NCBI GenBank assembly: GCA_964418745.1 | Contig: CAYQMX010000003.1 | Coordinates: forward strand, 240,604-304,603 | Length of the DNA stretch: 64,000 bases | Source of the DNA: Scleromatobacter sp964418745 | GTDB lineage: Bacteria > Pseudomonadota > Gammaproteobacteria > Burkholderiales > Burkholderiaceae_C | Reading direction: 5' to 3' | In this document: piece by piece, positions 1 through 8,751 of the stretch | Numbering within the stretch: the first letter of the stretch is position 1 | How the letters are laid out: each line of letters opens with the position of its first letter | Notes under the pieces: model-generated | Told to the model about the DNA's origin: nothing | Databases searched by the model: none | Seen by the model: only the letters and a program-made list of their open reading frames with translations | Translations under genes and position numbers: made by a program

Positions 1-576
1 CGCCGCGCCGGCCACCGCGCCGTCGCCGGACAGGCGCACGCGCTCGATGGCGTTGCTCTTCTCGGTGAAGATCAGCTCGTGCGAGAGCACGCCCACCTGC
101 GCGGCGCTGGCGTCGCCGTGCAGCAGCTGCGCCTGGCCGTCGATGGTGGCCGCGATGCCGCGCGGGCCGGCGCGGTGCGACTCGACGTGCGTGGTGGTCA
201 GCACGTACAGGTGATCGTGGCCGAACGCGACGCTCACCGGCGCGCCCAGCGTCTGGATGACGCGCTCGAGGCGGAACTGGCGGCCGCCCTCGTCGCGTTC
301 GAAGATCGACACGCTCGACGAACCGAAGTTGACCACGGCCACATGGTCGCGGCTCGCGGCGATGCCGCCGGCGTTGCCGCCCACCCCGCCCTGGCCTTGC
401 GTGGGAATGCGGCGCAGCTCGGCGCCGGAGGTGTCGAGCACCAGCAGTTCGTTGGTCGTCGCGTTGGACGTCGTGAGCACGAGCGTGCCGTGGCCGGAGC
501 CCTCGGCGAAGGCGCTGGTGGCGCCGCACAGCATCATCGCGGCCGTCGCGGCGGCGGTGAGGATTCGTTGGATCAT
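1..576 (-). CDS. Exported hypothetical protein, N-terminal part (runs off the left edge)
   Basis: The reading frame starts at ATG 576, preceded by a GGAGA ribosome site about 7 bases upstream, and stays open for 192 codons to base 1, so the C-terminus is missing. The first ~25 residues form a Sec-type signal peptide ending in a SAFAEG-like cleavage region. The mature part has repeated short strand-forming segments (LVLTTSNATT, VAVVNFGSSSVSIFE, LYVLTTTHVE) as in beta-propeller proteins such as lactonase-like or NHL proteins, but no catalytic motif is visible. It lies downstream of the nucleosidase gene on the same strand, with a 229-base gap that contains a perfect palindrome, so it probably has its own promoter. 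Function unknown. Confidence 0.75.
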   Translation of the reverse strand, partial: MIQRILTAAATAAMMLCGATSAFAEGSGHGTLVLTTSNATTNELLVLDTSGAELRRIPTQGQGGVGGNAGGIAASRDHVAVVNFGSSSVSIFERDEGGRQFRLERVIQTLGAPVSVAFGHDHLYVLTTTHVESHRAGPRGIAATIDGQAQLLHGDASAAQVGVLSHELIFTEKSNAIERVRLSGDGAVAGAA

Positions 577-701
577 CTGTCTCTCCTGGAGGTGAAGTGG
601 CGCGCTCGCCCGGACGGGCCGTCGCGCACCGCGGCCGGCTCTGGCCGCAGCCTCCATTGGTCGTCGACGCCGATGATCTCTTACACGGTCCATCGACTTT
701 A

Positions 702-719
702 CATACGGCCTGCCGTATG
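702..719. promoter_or_regulatory. Perfect 18-bp palindrome, probable operator
   Basis: CATACGGC and GCCGTATG flank a CT centre, giving a perfect inverted repeat 126 bases upstream of the start of the truncated minus-strand gene. Size and symmetry suit a TetR-type or similar dimeric repressor site. There is no T-run, so it is not a terminator. The regulator is not identifiable here. Confidence 0.5.
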
Positions 720-805
720 CCGGCGACGCCGTTGCTGCAGCCGCGCAGGCACCCCGGGTGTCAGTCGCCTCCGGCCCGCGAAACCTTACAGGCGGCGCCC
801 GTGCG

Positions 806-1843
806 TCAATGGCGCCGGCGCCAGCCCTCTAGGAAAGCCAACGTCACCGCGGCCTCGTTGGTCTCGGCCAGGCCGCTCGAGAACAGCGTCACCGCATCGG
901 CGTCGAAGGCCTCGGCGCCGGCGAGGTCGCTCAGGCTGCGGAACGCGATGTACGGGATCGCGTTGGCATGGGCCACGTGGGCCAGCGCGGCCGTCTCCAT
1001 CTCGAAGGCCTGCGCCTGCAGCTGCTCGAACAGGTAGGCGCGGTACTGGGCGTTGGCCAGGAAGGCGCCGCCGGAGACGCCGCGGCCGCCGACGATCAGC
1101 TGCGGCGGCGACTTGACGCACTGCGCCGGATCGGGCTCGGCGCCGGGGCTGGCGACCGCCTTCGGGCCGCAGCGCGCCAGCGCGGGCCGGAGCGTGCGGG
1201 CGACCGCCAGCATCTCGGCGTCCACCGGGTAGTCGAAGCGGAACTCGCCGGCGGGCGCGGTGGCGGCGGTCATCACGAAGTTCTCGCGCATGAACAGGCC
1301 GGTGGGCAGGGGACCCGCCGGGGTGGCGAGGCTGAACGGCGGCAGCGGCCGGCCGTCCGCGCTCGCCAGCTTCAGGCCCAGGCACGACACGTCGGCCGCC
1401 GCGCCGCAGGGCGCCGGCAGCGCGCCATCGCGGCTCCAGTACACCTCCAGCGGCATCGCCCAGCGGTCGGGCACGACGACATCGCCCACGTGGTGCGCCG
1501 GGTTGACGCCGCCCGCGATGCCCGACATCAGCAGGCGCTGCACCTTGAAGTGGTCCACCATCAGCTGCGTGACCATGGCCGAGTTGACCATGCTGACGCC
1601 GCTGAGCACGATGACCACCGGGTTGCCGCGCAGCACGCCGGTGGTGAAGCGGTTGCCGTTCAGCACCCAGGTGCGCGCCGAGCGCGTCTGCGCCACCAGG
1701 ATCGCGGCCTCCTGGCCGAAGGCCGAGACGATGCCGATGCGCGGGGTGCACTCCGTCAGGCAGGCGCCCCGGGACGCGGGCCGGGCGGCGCAGGCGGACG
1801 CGAGGCCCAGGGCGAGCAAGGCGGCGACGAACAGGTTCTTCAC
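806..1843 (-). CDS. Exported MTA/SAH nucleosidase-like (PNP/UDP family) protein
   Basis: Member of the nucleoside phosphorylase/MTA-SAH nucleosidase superfamily, which cleaves the N-glycosidic bond of purine nucleosides or thioadenosines. Seen: a phosphorylase-like core from about residue 34, MSGIAGG at 107-112, the EMETAA segment at 281-286 that binds ribose in MTA/SAH nucleosidases, and RSLSD at 302-306 with the family catalytic Asp. Unlike cytosolic Pfs/MtnN (~230 aa) it is 345 aa with an N-terminal signal peptide and a ~60-residue insertion around 145-250, so it probably works in the periplasm or outer membrane. The GTG start at 1843 is chosen because GGAG lies 6 bases upstream. It lies 74 bases after a TonB receptor on the same strand, which suggests import or processing of purine nucleosides. 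Exact substrate unknown. Confidence 0.82.
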   Translation of the reverse strand: MKNLFVAALLALGLASACAARPASRGACLTECTPRIGIVSAFGQEAAILVAQTRSARTWVLNGNRFTTGVLRGNPVVIVLSGVSMVNSAMVTQLMVDHFKVQRLLMSGIAGGVNPAHHVGDVVVPDRWAMPLEVYWSRDGALPAPCGAAADVSCLGLKLASADGRPLPPFSLATPAGPLPTGLFMRENFVMTAATAPAGEFRFDYPVDAEMLAVARTLRPALARCGPKAVASPGAEPDPAQCVKSPPQLIVGGRGVSGGAFLANAQYRAYLFEQLQAQAFEMETAALAHVAHANAIPYIAFRSLSDLAGAEAFDADAVTLFSSGLAETNEAAVTLAFLEGWRRRH

Positions 1844-1917
1844 GGGAGGCTCCGGACGGAAGAAAAAGGGCGGCCGCGCGGGGCTCGAGTCCCGCGCGGC
1901 CGCAGACGTCGCCAATC

Positions 1918-4185
1918 TTAGAACGTGGCCTTGAACTGCACACCCACCGTGCGCGGGTCGTTGATGAAGCCGGTGAGGTTGTCGAAGTCGATGCCGCCGG
2001 TCACGCGGATCTGGTTGGTCAGGTTGCGGATGAAGCCGGCGAACTCGTACTTGCCGCCGTCCCAGTCGTAGCCGGCGCGCAGGCCGCCGATGGTCATCGC
2101 CTTGCCGGTGAATTCCTTGGACTCGTAGAGGAAGAAGTTGACCTGGCTGCGGTACGACCAGTCGGTGTAGACGAAATACTCGCCGCCGCTGGCCGTCGGG
2201 ATGCCGTAGCGCGCCGTGACGTTGGCGACGTACTTCGGCGCCTGCGGCAGCGGGTTGCCGTCGATGCGCACGAGCTTGGTGTCCGGATCGATCGGGTTGG
2301 TGACGGTGCAGGCCGCGCACTTGGCGACCTCCAGCGACGGATCCTTGATCTTGGTGAAGTTGTAGCTGCCGTTGAGGGTCACCAGCAGCGTGGGCAGCAG
2401 GTACGCGTCGAGGTTGAGCTCGAAGCCCTGGCCCAGCACCTTCTTGGCGTTCAGCAGCCGGGTGACGTTGTCCGAGCCGCCGACGGCACTGACCTGCTGG
2501 TCCTTGACGTCGTAGTGGAACACGTCGGCCGAGATGCGGGCGCGGCGGTCGAAGAGGTCGGCCTTGAAGCCGACCTCGAACGACGTCGTGGTCTCGGGCT
2601 TGGCGGCGGTCAGGTAGCCGAAGCCGGAGGCCGGGAAGATGCTGGAGGCGCGGAAGCCCGTGGCCGCGCGGGCGTAGACGTTGGCGTTCGGCGTCACGGC
2701 GTAGGTGCCGCTCAGGTCCCAGCTGGTGCGCGAATCGCTGGTGCCGGTGCCCAGGCCCTTGCTGGCGTCGACGGTCGCGCCGTCGATCGGGATCGTCTCC
2801 AGCGTCTTGCGGTCGCGCGTGTAGCGCACGCCGCCGCGCAGCTTGAAGTCGCTGGTGACGGCATAGCCGGCGGAGCCGAACACGGCCCACGCGTTGTTCT
2901 TCAGCGTGGCGTCGACCTCGGACGGCGGCGCGCCGAACAGCGTGTCGTAGGACAGGCTCTCGATCTTGTACTTCTCCTGGTACAGGTACAGCCCGCCCTG
3001 CCACGTCAGGGGGCCGGTGCCGCCGTGCTCGAGGCGGAACTCCTGGCTCAGCTGGTCGTGGCCGTGCATCGCGTCCGAGCTCTCGCTGGAGAACGGGATG
3101 AAGCCGGGGCCCATCGGCAGCGCATACGAGGCGCCGTAGCCGCCGTCGACGTCGCCGCGGCTGAAGGCGTGCACGTGTTCCCAGCCGGTGATCGAGCTCA
3201 GCGCCACGCTGCCCAGGTCCCAGCGCAGCTTGGCGCTCAGGCCCTCGGTGTCGATGAACTGCTGGTTCGCGCCGTCGAGCGCCACGTGGTACGGCGAGAA
3301 GCCGTCGACCAGGTCGTTGGTGCCCGGCTTGATGATGTTGGCGCGGAACACGCGCGCGGTGCCGCTCAGGCCGCGGCCGTGCGCGTTGAACAAGGCGCTG
3401 AATGTGCCCGAGGGCCTGTAGAGCAGCTGCACCCGGGCGGCTTCGTCGTCGTAGCCCTCGAGCTTGCCCGTCTGCTGCTTGGGCGCGTCGTTGGTGACCC
3501 AGTCGTCTCGGTGCTGGCTCTGTGCCGACACGCGGATCGCCCAGTCCGGGCCCAGCGGCGTGTTGTAGGCGCCCTCCAGCCCGACCGTGTTGAAGGTGCT
3601 GTAGCTGCCGCTGAAGTAGCCACCGACCTGGCGCGACGGCGCCACCGAATCGACCTTGACCACGCCCGCCGGCGTGTTGCGGCCGAACAGCGTGCCCTGC
3701 GGGCCGGCCAGCACTTCCACCTGCTCGGTGTCGAAGATCGGGAAGCCCTTGAGGATCGGGTTCTCCTGCACGACGTCGTCGTAGATCAGCGAGACGGGCT
3801 GCGAGGCGTTGAGGTGGAAGTCGGTGTTGCCATAGCCGCGGATGTAGAAGCGCGGGAAGGCGCGGCCGAACGACGATTCGATGTTCAGGCTGGGCACGCG
3901 GCCGGACAGCGCGCGGATGTCGTCGCCAGAGGCGCCGAGCGCGTCGAGCGTCTCGCCGCCGATCGTGCTCACCGAGATCGGCACCGCCTTGGCCTCTTCC
4001 GTGACGCGCTGCGCGGTCACCGTCACGGTCATCAGCTTGCCGGCCTCGGGCGCCGAGGCGGCGCCGGCCGGGGCCGCGGCCTGGCCATGGGCGGCCGTGC
4101 CCGCGAAGGCGAGCGCGATCAGCAGGGACAGCGGCTTGATCCGGGCGCGCGGCGCGTCGGTGGAAGGCGAAATACGTGAGGTCAT
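1918..4185 (-). CDS. TonB-dependent outer-membrane receptor
   Basis: 755-aa receptor with a signal peptide (roughly residues 1-35), a TonB-box-like TVTVTAQ, a plug domain (about 55-190, with QVEVLAGPQGTLFGRNTPAG) and a long beta-barrel ending in a terminal Phe (QFKATF), as expected of outer-membrane barrels. It imports a ligand using energy from TonB. Nothing in the sequence names the ligand, but it sits between two exported purine-nucleoside enzymes on the same strand (nucleosidase 74 bases downstream, NUP protein 334 bases upstream). This makes nucleosides, nucleobases or a thioadenosine derivative likelier than iron, and no Fur box was seen upstream. The barrel resembles receptors annotated as pesticin/cobalamin-type, whose names are unreliable guides to substrate. 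Confidence 0.9.
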   Translation of the reverse strand: MTSRISPSTDAPRARIKPLSLLIALAFAGTAAHGQAAAPAGAASAPEAGKLMTVTVTAQRVTEEAKAVPISVSTIGGETLDALGASGDDIRALSGRVPSLNIESSFGRAFPRFYIRGYGNTDFHLNASQPVSLIYDDVVQENPILKGFPIFDTEQVEVLAGPQGTLFGRNTPAGVVKVDSVAPSRQVGGYFSGSYSTFNTVGLEGAYNTPLGPDWAIRVSAQSQHRDDWVTNDAPKQQTGKLEGYDDEAARVQLLYRPSGTFSALFNAHGRGLSGTARVFRANIIKPGTNDLVDGFSPYHVALDGANQQFIDTEGLSAKLRWDLGSVALSSITGWEHVHAFSRGDVDGGYGASYALPMGPGFIPFSSESSDAMHGHDQLSQEFRLEHGGTGPLTWQGGLYLYQEKYKIESLSYDTLFGAPPSEVDATLKNNAWAVFGSAGYAVTSDFKLRGGVRYTRDRKTLETIPIDGATVDASKGLGTGTSDSRTSWDLSGTYAVTPNANVYARAATGFRASSIFPASGFGYLTAAKPETTTSFEVGFKADLFDRRARISADVFHYDVKDQQVSAVGGSDNVTRLLNAKKVLGQGFELNLDAYLLPTLLVTLNGSYNFTKIKDPSLEVAKCAACTVTNPIDPDTKLVRIDGNPLPQAPKYVANVTARYGIPTASGGEYFVYTDWSYRSQVNFFLYESKEFTGKAMTIGGLRAGYDWDGGKYEFAGFIRNLTNQIRVTGGIDFDNLTGFINDPRTVGVQFKATF

Positions 4186-4519
4186 CGGAGGAGTTCCTGG
4201 ATTCGTGTGTACCGCTCGTTAAGCAAGACGAGGGCCACGGAATCCATCCGGACAGGTGTGAACGCCACGCAACAACGCATTTCCAGGCCTCGCGCCGCAC
4301 CACGGCTGGCTTATGCGCGATCACGCATCATGCCCATGCGCCTGGCCGTATGGCCACGACGGCGCGATGCCGGCAGCATGGAGTGCCGCCGGCTTTGTCG
4401 ACGCCTGGACCCCGGGCCGCGCCGGTCGGCCGATACGTCAACCCGTATCCGCTGCGCCCGGTGCGCACCGGCCCAGTGCGCGCCGCGCCCTCCTCTCGCG
4501 CGGTCGCCCGTCGCGCGGC
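4186..4519. other. Intergenic region upstream of the TonB receptor
   Basis: 334 bases between the receptor start and the stop of the NUP-family gene. It has no codon-supported gene, no T-tailed hairpin and no Fur-like palindrome. It presumably carries the receptor promoter, but no convincing -35/-10 pair could be picked out. Confidence 0.5.
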
Positions 4520-5587
4520 TCAGGGCGCAGGCACGCCCGTCCGCCACTGCGGCCAGCGGGCCACGATGTCGGACACCAGGGGCCAGGCCGCCCGATAGAG
4601 ATTGGCGGTGGCGATCGGGAAGCCACCGGACGGCGCGTTCAGCGATTCCTGCGCGGTCTGGCCGGGATGGGGCCGATCGAAGTTCGCACCGGTGCGCAGC
4701 ACCGCCACCCGATGCAGGTCGAGGCGGCCGGCGGCCGCCCCGCGTCGCAGCGCCTCGTAGGTCGCGTTGTCTTCCTGCTGCGTGGTGCAGTAGCGGCCCT
4801 TGCCCTCGGTGAGCAGGGCCGTCCAGCGGGTGGCGCGCTCGCCCAGCCGCTGGCCATGCCACCAGGTGTCGCCCGCCAGCGTGTCGCACTGCAGGACGCC
4901 CGGCGCGGCCTGGGCGGCCGCCTGCGGATACTGCTTGCGGGTGGCCGCGGCGGCGGCGTTGTCCTCCAGCCGGGCGGTGCCCGACAGCGCCAGCGCGCGC
5001 TGCAGCAGCGCTTCGTCCAGCTGGAACACCTCGGTGCCGTACTCGAGCTTCGGGCGGATCGACGGGTCGGCCGCGCCGATGCCCACGTAGCCGCCGTCCC
5101 AGGACGCCGGCGCGTCGCGGGCGTCGAACTCCTGCTGCAGGCCGAAATCGACCAGGTAGCGCGCCCACGCCGCGGCGCCCAGCGTGCCGAGGTCGGGATC
5201 GATGCCGGCGATGCCGGTGACCACGAACCAGGCGTGCGTCAGGTCCAGGCGCGGGCTCAGCACCAGGGCCATGGTGGAGGCGGCCGCGTTGGCGTGGCCC
5301 ATGCCGGTGGTCATCACGCAGATGCCGCTGTCGGTGCAGCGGACGTCGGGGTACTCGGCCGACAGGCCCGCCACGCGCACCGGCCGGGTGGGCGGCAACT
5401 GGCGCAGCCAGGGCTCGGCCTCGGGGCCGAACAGGGTGACGATCATCACCTTGACCGGACGCGGGGCGACGCCCCGGGCGGCGGCCTGGAGCGGCCCGGC
5501 CAGGGCCAGGAGCGAGAGCGCCGCGGTCGCGATGGCGCGCCGGGACAAGAGGTGCAGGCGTGGCAAGGGAATCCCTCCGGTTGGCAT
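4520..5587 (-). CDS. Purine nucleoside permease family (NUP) protein
   Basis: 355-aa protein of the NUP family, named after the fungal purine nucleoside permease but phosphorylase-like in sequence. Seen: KVMIVTLFGPEAEPW at the start of the mature protein, GICVMTTGMGHANAA, FVVTGIAGIDPDLGTLG, QQEDNATYEAL near the middle, and the conserved late segment RTGANFDRPHPG. The N-terminus has a signal peptide with a twin-arginine-like SRRAIATAA, so export is predicted. The ATG at 5587 has no clear ribosome site; a TTG 21 bases further in (5566) is preceded by GGAGGG and may be the true start. It lies upstream of the TonB receptor on the same strand and is probably part of the same nucleoside-use locus. 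Transport versus enzymatic role is unresolved for bacterial members. Confidence 0.85.
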   Translation of the reverse strand: MPTGGIPLPRLHLLSRRAIATAALSLLALAGPLQAAARGVAPRPVKVMIVTLFGPEAEPWLRQLPPTRPVRVAGLSAEYPDVRCTDSGICVMTTGMGHANAAASTMALVLSPRLDLTHAWFVVTGIAGIDPDLGTLGAAAWARYLVDFGLQQEFDARDAPASWDGGYVGIGAADPSIRPKLEYGTEVFQLDEALLQRALALSGTARLEDNAAAAATRKQYPQAAAQAAPGVLQCDTLAGDTWWHGQRLGERATRWTALLTEGKGRYCTTQQEDNATYEALRRGAAAGRLDLHRVAVLRTGANFDRPHPGQTAQESLNAPSGGFPIATANLYRAAWPLVSDIVARWPQWRTGVPAP

Positions 5588-5712
5588 TCAGCCGATGGTA
5601 AGCGAGGCCGTCGGGTCACCCGGACTACCGGGTCGCCCGCGGAGCGCCGTCCTGGCCGGTGCGCGTCGGAAGAAGTTCAAGTTTTACCTGAAAAGTCGCT
5701 CGCAACACATTG

Positions 5713-5730
5713 CCAGAAAAGGATTTCTGG
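5713..5730. promoter_or_regulatory. Inverted repeat upstream of the NUP gene
   Basis: CCAGAAA and TTTCTGG (7/7) around AGGA, in an unusually AT-rich patch (5660-5840) between the NUP gene and the end of the DUF2807 gene. It lies about 125 bases upstream of the NUP start, with no T-run after it, so it is a candidate operator for the nucleoside locus. Confidence 0.35.
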
Positions 5731-5846
5731 AACTGCCAATGCCGTCACACCCCCACCGGGGCGAGGGGCCGCCGTAGTGCGACCGGAAGCTAATGTTTTA
5801 CTTTAACTATCCAATCCAACGAATTGTCGATCAGCAATGATCGTGT

Positions 5847-6560
5847 TCATGGCTTGTCGCCCTTGGCGTCCACCGAACCGAACCCCGAGATCGACTTGCG
5901 CACCGCGGGCTGCCCCCAGTAGTCGACGTGGCCGGCGCCCGAGATCTGCACCCGCAGGTCGCCCACGGCCCACAGCTGGGCGTTGGCCACGCCGCTGATC
6001 GACACGTCGACCCGGGTCGCGCGCAACTGGTCGGCGCCGATCTTTCCCTTGCCGGAGACCGTCAGCCGAAGCTGGTCCGCGCGCCCCGCCAGCTGCCCCT
6101 CGCCCGCGCCGGACACGTCGAAGCTCAGGCGCCCGACCTGCAACTGGTCGAAGCGCGCCAGGCCGCTGCCGGCCATGCTGATGGCCAGCTGGTCGCTGCT
6201 GATCGGGCCTGGCGCCACGACATCGTTGGCGCCCGACATGACCAGCCGGCTCAGGTGGCGCACCCGCACCTCCACCTGCGCCCCGCTGCCGCTGTTCCAG
6301 AACTTCCAGCCGCCCGGCAGGTCGATCTTCATGCGCGTGCCCACCAGGCGCACGTCGACCTCCTCCTGGGCGCGCGCGTCGCCGGGCACGAACACCTCGT
6401 CGCGGTCGCCCTGCACCAGGCGCACCTGGCCGGCGCCGTCCACGACGACGCTGTCGAACGGGCCGGGCGCATAGACCTTGCCCTCGGGCGCCTGCGCGCG
6501 GGCGAACAGCGGGGCCAGCGCGAGCGCCGCCAGGGCCAGGCTGGAGAGGTGGCGGTTCAT
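5847..6560 (-). CDS. Exported DUF2807 (GIN-domain) protein
   Basis: 237-aa protein with a signal peptide (cleavage near residue 22, LFARAQ) followed by a DUF2807 beta-helix of repeating short units such as SISGVANAQL, QISGAGHVDYWG and SGFGSVDAKGDKP. The family is extracytoplasmic and often called a putative adhesin head, but no biochemical role is established. It is the last gene of a three-gene overlapping operon: its ATG overlaps the stop of the LytTR regulator by 4 bases, so it is probably co-expressed with, and perhaps the main output or sensor partner of, that two-component system. Confidence 0.85.
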   Translation of the reverse strand: MNRHLSSLALAALALAPLFARAQAPEGKVYAPGPFDSVVVDGAGQVRLVQGDRDEVFVPGDARAQEEVDVRLVGTRMKIDLPGGWKFWNSGSGAQVEVRVRHLSRLVMSGANDVVAPGPISSDQLAISMAGSGLARFDQLQVGRLSFDVSGAGEGQLAGRADQLRLTVSGKGKIGADQLRATRVDVSISGVANAQLWAVGDLRVQISGAGHVDYWGQPAVRKSISGFGSVDAKGDKP

Positions 6561-7312
6561 ATCGATTGCTCCCTGAGCTTCCTGGAAACGTCGCGGTTGG
6601 CGGTGATCAGCGTGCCGTCGGTCATGCGGGCGACGAGCTGCGAGTTCTCGTCGGGCGTCAGCGACTCGACGAAGTCGAGGTTGACGATGCAGCTGCGGTG
6701 CAGCTTGACGAACCTGGCCGGGTCGAGCTTCTGCTCGAAGGTGACGATGGGCAGCCGCACCAGGTAGCTGCGGCCCTTGACCGCCAGCGCCGTGTACTTG
6801 GTGTCGGACCGCAGGTGCTCGATGGCTTCGACGTTGATCGGGAAGATGCGCCCCTGGTCGCGCACCAGCACCCGCGCGAGCGGCGCGCCATCAGGCGCCT
6901 GCAGCGCGTCGACGGCGCCGGCCAGCGCGGCGCCAGGCGCGCGGACGTCGCGCTGCGCGTGGCCGATCGCCTCGACGAAGCGGTCGTGGGAGAACGGCTT
7001 GAGCAGGTAGTCGACGGCGTGCAGCTCGAAGGCGGTCAGCGCGTGCTCGTCGTAGGCGGTGGTGAAGATGACCGCCGGCTGGTGCGGGTCGTCCGCCAGC
7101 GCCCGCAGCACCTGCAGGCCGGTCAGCACGGGCATCTGGATGTCCATCAGCACCAGGTCGGGCTGCAGCGCCCGGATCTGCGCGAGCGCGCCGGCGCCGT
7201 CGGCGCAGGTGGCCACCAGCTGCAGCGACGGGATCTGCGCGACCCAGTCGGCCAGGGCCTCGGCGGCCAGCGGTTCGTCTTCGGCGATGAGGACGCGGGT
7301 GAGGTGGGTCAT
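6557..7312 (-). CDS. LytTR-family response regulator
   Basis: 251 aa. The N-terminal receiver domain (1-125) has acidic E11/D12, phospho-acceptor D57 in VLMDIQMP and K105 in YLLKPF. The C-terminal LytTR DNA-binding domain (about 150-251) has the typical segments HLRSDTKYT and FVKLHRSCIVNL. It is a cytosolic transcription factor activated by the adjacent kinase. The ATG at 7312 overlaps the kinase stop by 4 bases, and its own stop overlaps the DUF2807 start by 4 bases, so all three are translationally coupled. Confidence 0.93.
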   Translation of the reverse strand: MTHLTRVLIAEDEPLAAEALADWVAQIPSLQLVATCADGAGALAQIRALQPDLVLMDIQMPVLTGLQVLRALADDPHQPAVIFTTAYDEHALTAFELHAVDYLLKPFSHDRFVEAIGHAQRDVRAPGAALAGAVDALQAPDGAPLARVLVRDQGRIFPINVEAIEHLRSDTKYTALAVKGRSYLVRLPIVTFEQKLDPARFVKLHRSCIVNLDFVESLTPDENSQLVARMTDGTLITANRDVSRKLREQSI

Positions 7313-8412
7313 TGCGGTATCCAGAGGTCGACGCGGAAGCCCGCGCCGGGTCGGGTGTGGATCTGCAGCCGGGCGCGGCCGTCGTAGTCGAGCGCGAAGC
7401 GGCGGCGCAGGGCCGTCAGGCCGATGCCCGAGCGCGCGGGCGCCGGGTCGTCGAGGCGGGCGGGTTCGCAGCCGGCACCGTCGTCCTCCACGCTCAGCTC
7501 CAGGCCGCGGTCGGTCGGGTTGCGCGCGCTGCGGATGCCCACGCGGCCGCCGTCCACCCGCGGCGCGATGCCGTGCTGGATGGCGTTCTCCACCAGCGGC
7601 TGCAGGCTCAGCGGCGGGATCTCGTCGGCGAGCGTGTCCGGGTCCAGCGCCCAGTCGACGCGCAGCCGCTTGCCCAGGCGCAGGCTCTCCAGCGCCAGGT
7701 AGTCGCGCACGAACTCGATCTCCTCGCCCAGCGGCACGCGGTCGGATGCGCTGCGCTTGGTGTCGAGCACGTAGCGCAGCATGCCCGCGAAGCGCATCAG
7801 CGCGGCCTCCGCCGCCTGCGCGTCCTTGCGCGTCAGTGCGATCAGCGAGTTGAGCGTGTTGAACAGGAAGTGCGGGTTGAGCTTGCCGCTGATCACCGCC
7901 AGCTCGGCGCGCGCCAGCGCCGACTCGGCCTGGGCCGCGGCCAGCGAGGCGGCGCGGGCACGGCGCGCCTGCAGCCAGGCCGTGAAGGCCGTGGCGATCG
8001 CCGCGTAGGCGATCACGCCCCAGATCGCCCGCCACAGCACCGTCTGCACCAGCGTGACCTGGGCGTAGGTGCGGCCGTAGAGCAGCGCCGAGACGGCGTA
8101 GTCGCAGGCCTGCCAGGCCGCGCCGAAGGCCAGGGCCCCGGCCGCGTGCAGCCCGAGCTCGCCGACCGTGCCGCGCTGGCCGGCCTGCAGCCGGCGCACC
8201 CATGGGAACACGGCCACGCCCAGCAGCATCGGCGGCCACAGGGCCAGCGTGGCCTGGTAGACCGCCTGCCACAGCTGCCACAGGCCACGCTGGGACTCGG
8301 CGCCGGCCAGCACGTACAGCAGCCACGCCACCGCGCAGCCGCTGGCGTAGGCGATCCACAGCGTGCGGCGGCTGCCGGGGCCGGGGCGGGACGTGGCGAG
8401 GGGGTCGGACAT
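7309..8412 (-). CDS. LytS/YehU-type sensor histidine kinase
   Basis: 367-aa membrane kinase of the His_kinase family that pairs with LytTR regulators. About four hydrophobic segments (near 19-37, 59-75, 87-110 and 127-147) are followed by the phospho-accepting motif NPHFLFNTLNSL with H181, and a HATPase_c domain with PLVENAIQHG and GIGLTALRRR. The ATG at 8412 is chosen because the protein then begins just before the first membrane segment; in-frame upstream starts exist. It forms an operon with the regulator and the DUF2807 gene. The stimulus is unknown; there is no separate periplasmic sensing domain. Confidence 0.92.
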   Translation of the reverse strand: MSDPLATSRPGPGSRRTLWIAYASGCAVAWLLYVLAGAESQRGLWQLWQAVYQATLALWPPMLLGVAVFPWVRRLQAGQRGTVGELGLHAAGALAFGAAWQACDYAVSALLYGRTYAQVTLVQTVLWRAIWGVIAYAAIATAFTAWLQARRARAASLAAAQAESALARAELAVISGKLNPHFLFNTLNSLIALTRKDAQAAEAALMRFAGMLRYVLDTKRSASDRVPLGEEIEFVRDYLALESLRLGKRLRVDWALDPDTLADEIPPLSLQPLVENAIQHGIAPRVDGGRVGIRSARNPTDRGLELSVEDDGAGCEPARLDDPAPARSGIGLTALRRRFALDYDGRARLQIHTRPGAGFRVDLWIPQ

Positions 8413-8690
8413 GGCGCCATGGTACGTATCCGCCCGCCGCGCGCGGGGTCGCGGGGACGGATTGCAGGAATCTGCGCCCGGAATGCGCCTGGCGGCGCCG
8501 GGGCGAAGCCGGGCTGCCTCGACGGTCGATTTCGCGGTGTGGAACGTATTTCCGGTTCGACGGCCATGCCGACGGTCGGCTTGGCGCCCGCGTGAGCGTC
8601 TGCGCCGGGCCGCGGGCCGTCGCAACCCGAACCCTGCCGGCCCTGGCCGCGGCGGCGCCCGCCACAGCCTGCCCTATTTTTTCACAATTG

Positions 8691-8711
8691 GAATGCGAAT
8701 CACTCGCATCT
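8691..8711. promoter_or_regulatory. Fur-box-like palindrome upstream of tonB
   Basis: ATGCGA and TCGCAT flank ATCAC, extended on both sides to a ~19-21 bp Fur-like site, in the 339-base AT-richer gap between the divergent kinase and tonB genes. It lies 41 bases upstream of the tonB start (8752), where Fur would block RNA polymerase. The TAGATTAATAT stretch just after it may hold the -10. The rest of the 8413-8751 gap shows no gene. Confidence 0.7.
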
Positions 8712-8751
8712 AGATTAATATCATGACGTCTTGCATGCCCGGATCGAACTG

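Noticed and set aside
806..4324. A single 1172-codon open frame spanning both the TonB receptor region and the nucleosidase
   Set aside because: The receptor is encoded in a different frame over 1918-4185 with full family motifs; the upstream part of the long frame is a low-complexity Arg-rich shadow. Only the last 345 codons are the real nucleosidase gene, so this is not a fusion protein.
4438..4626. Short minus-strand frame in the gap upstream of the TonB receptor
   Set aside because: It overlaps the 3' end of the NUP gene in another frame, is Arg-rich and lacks a ribosome site.
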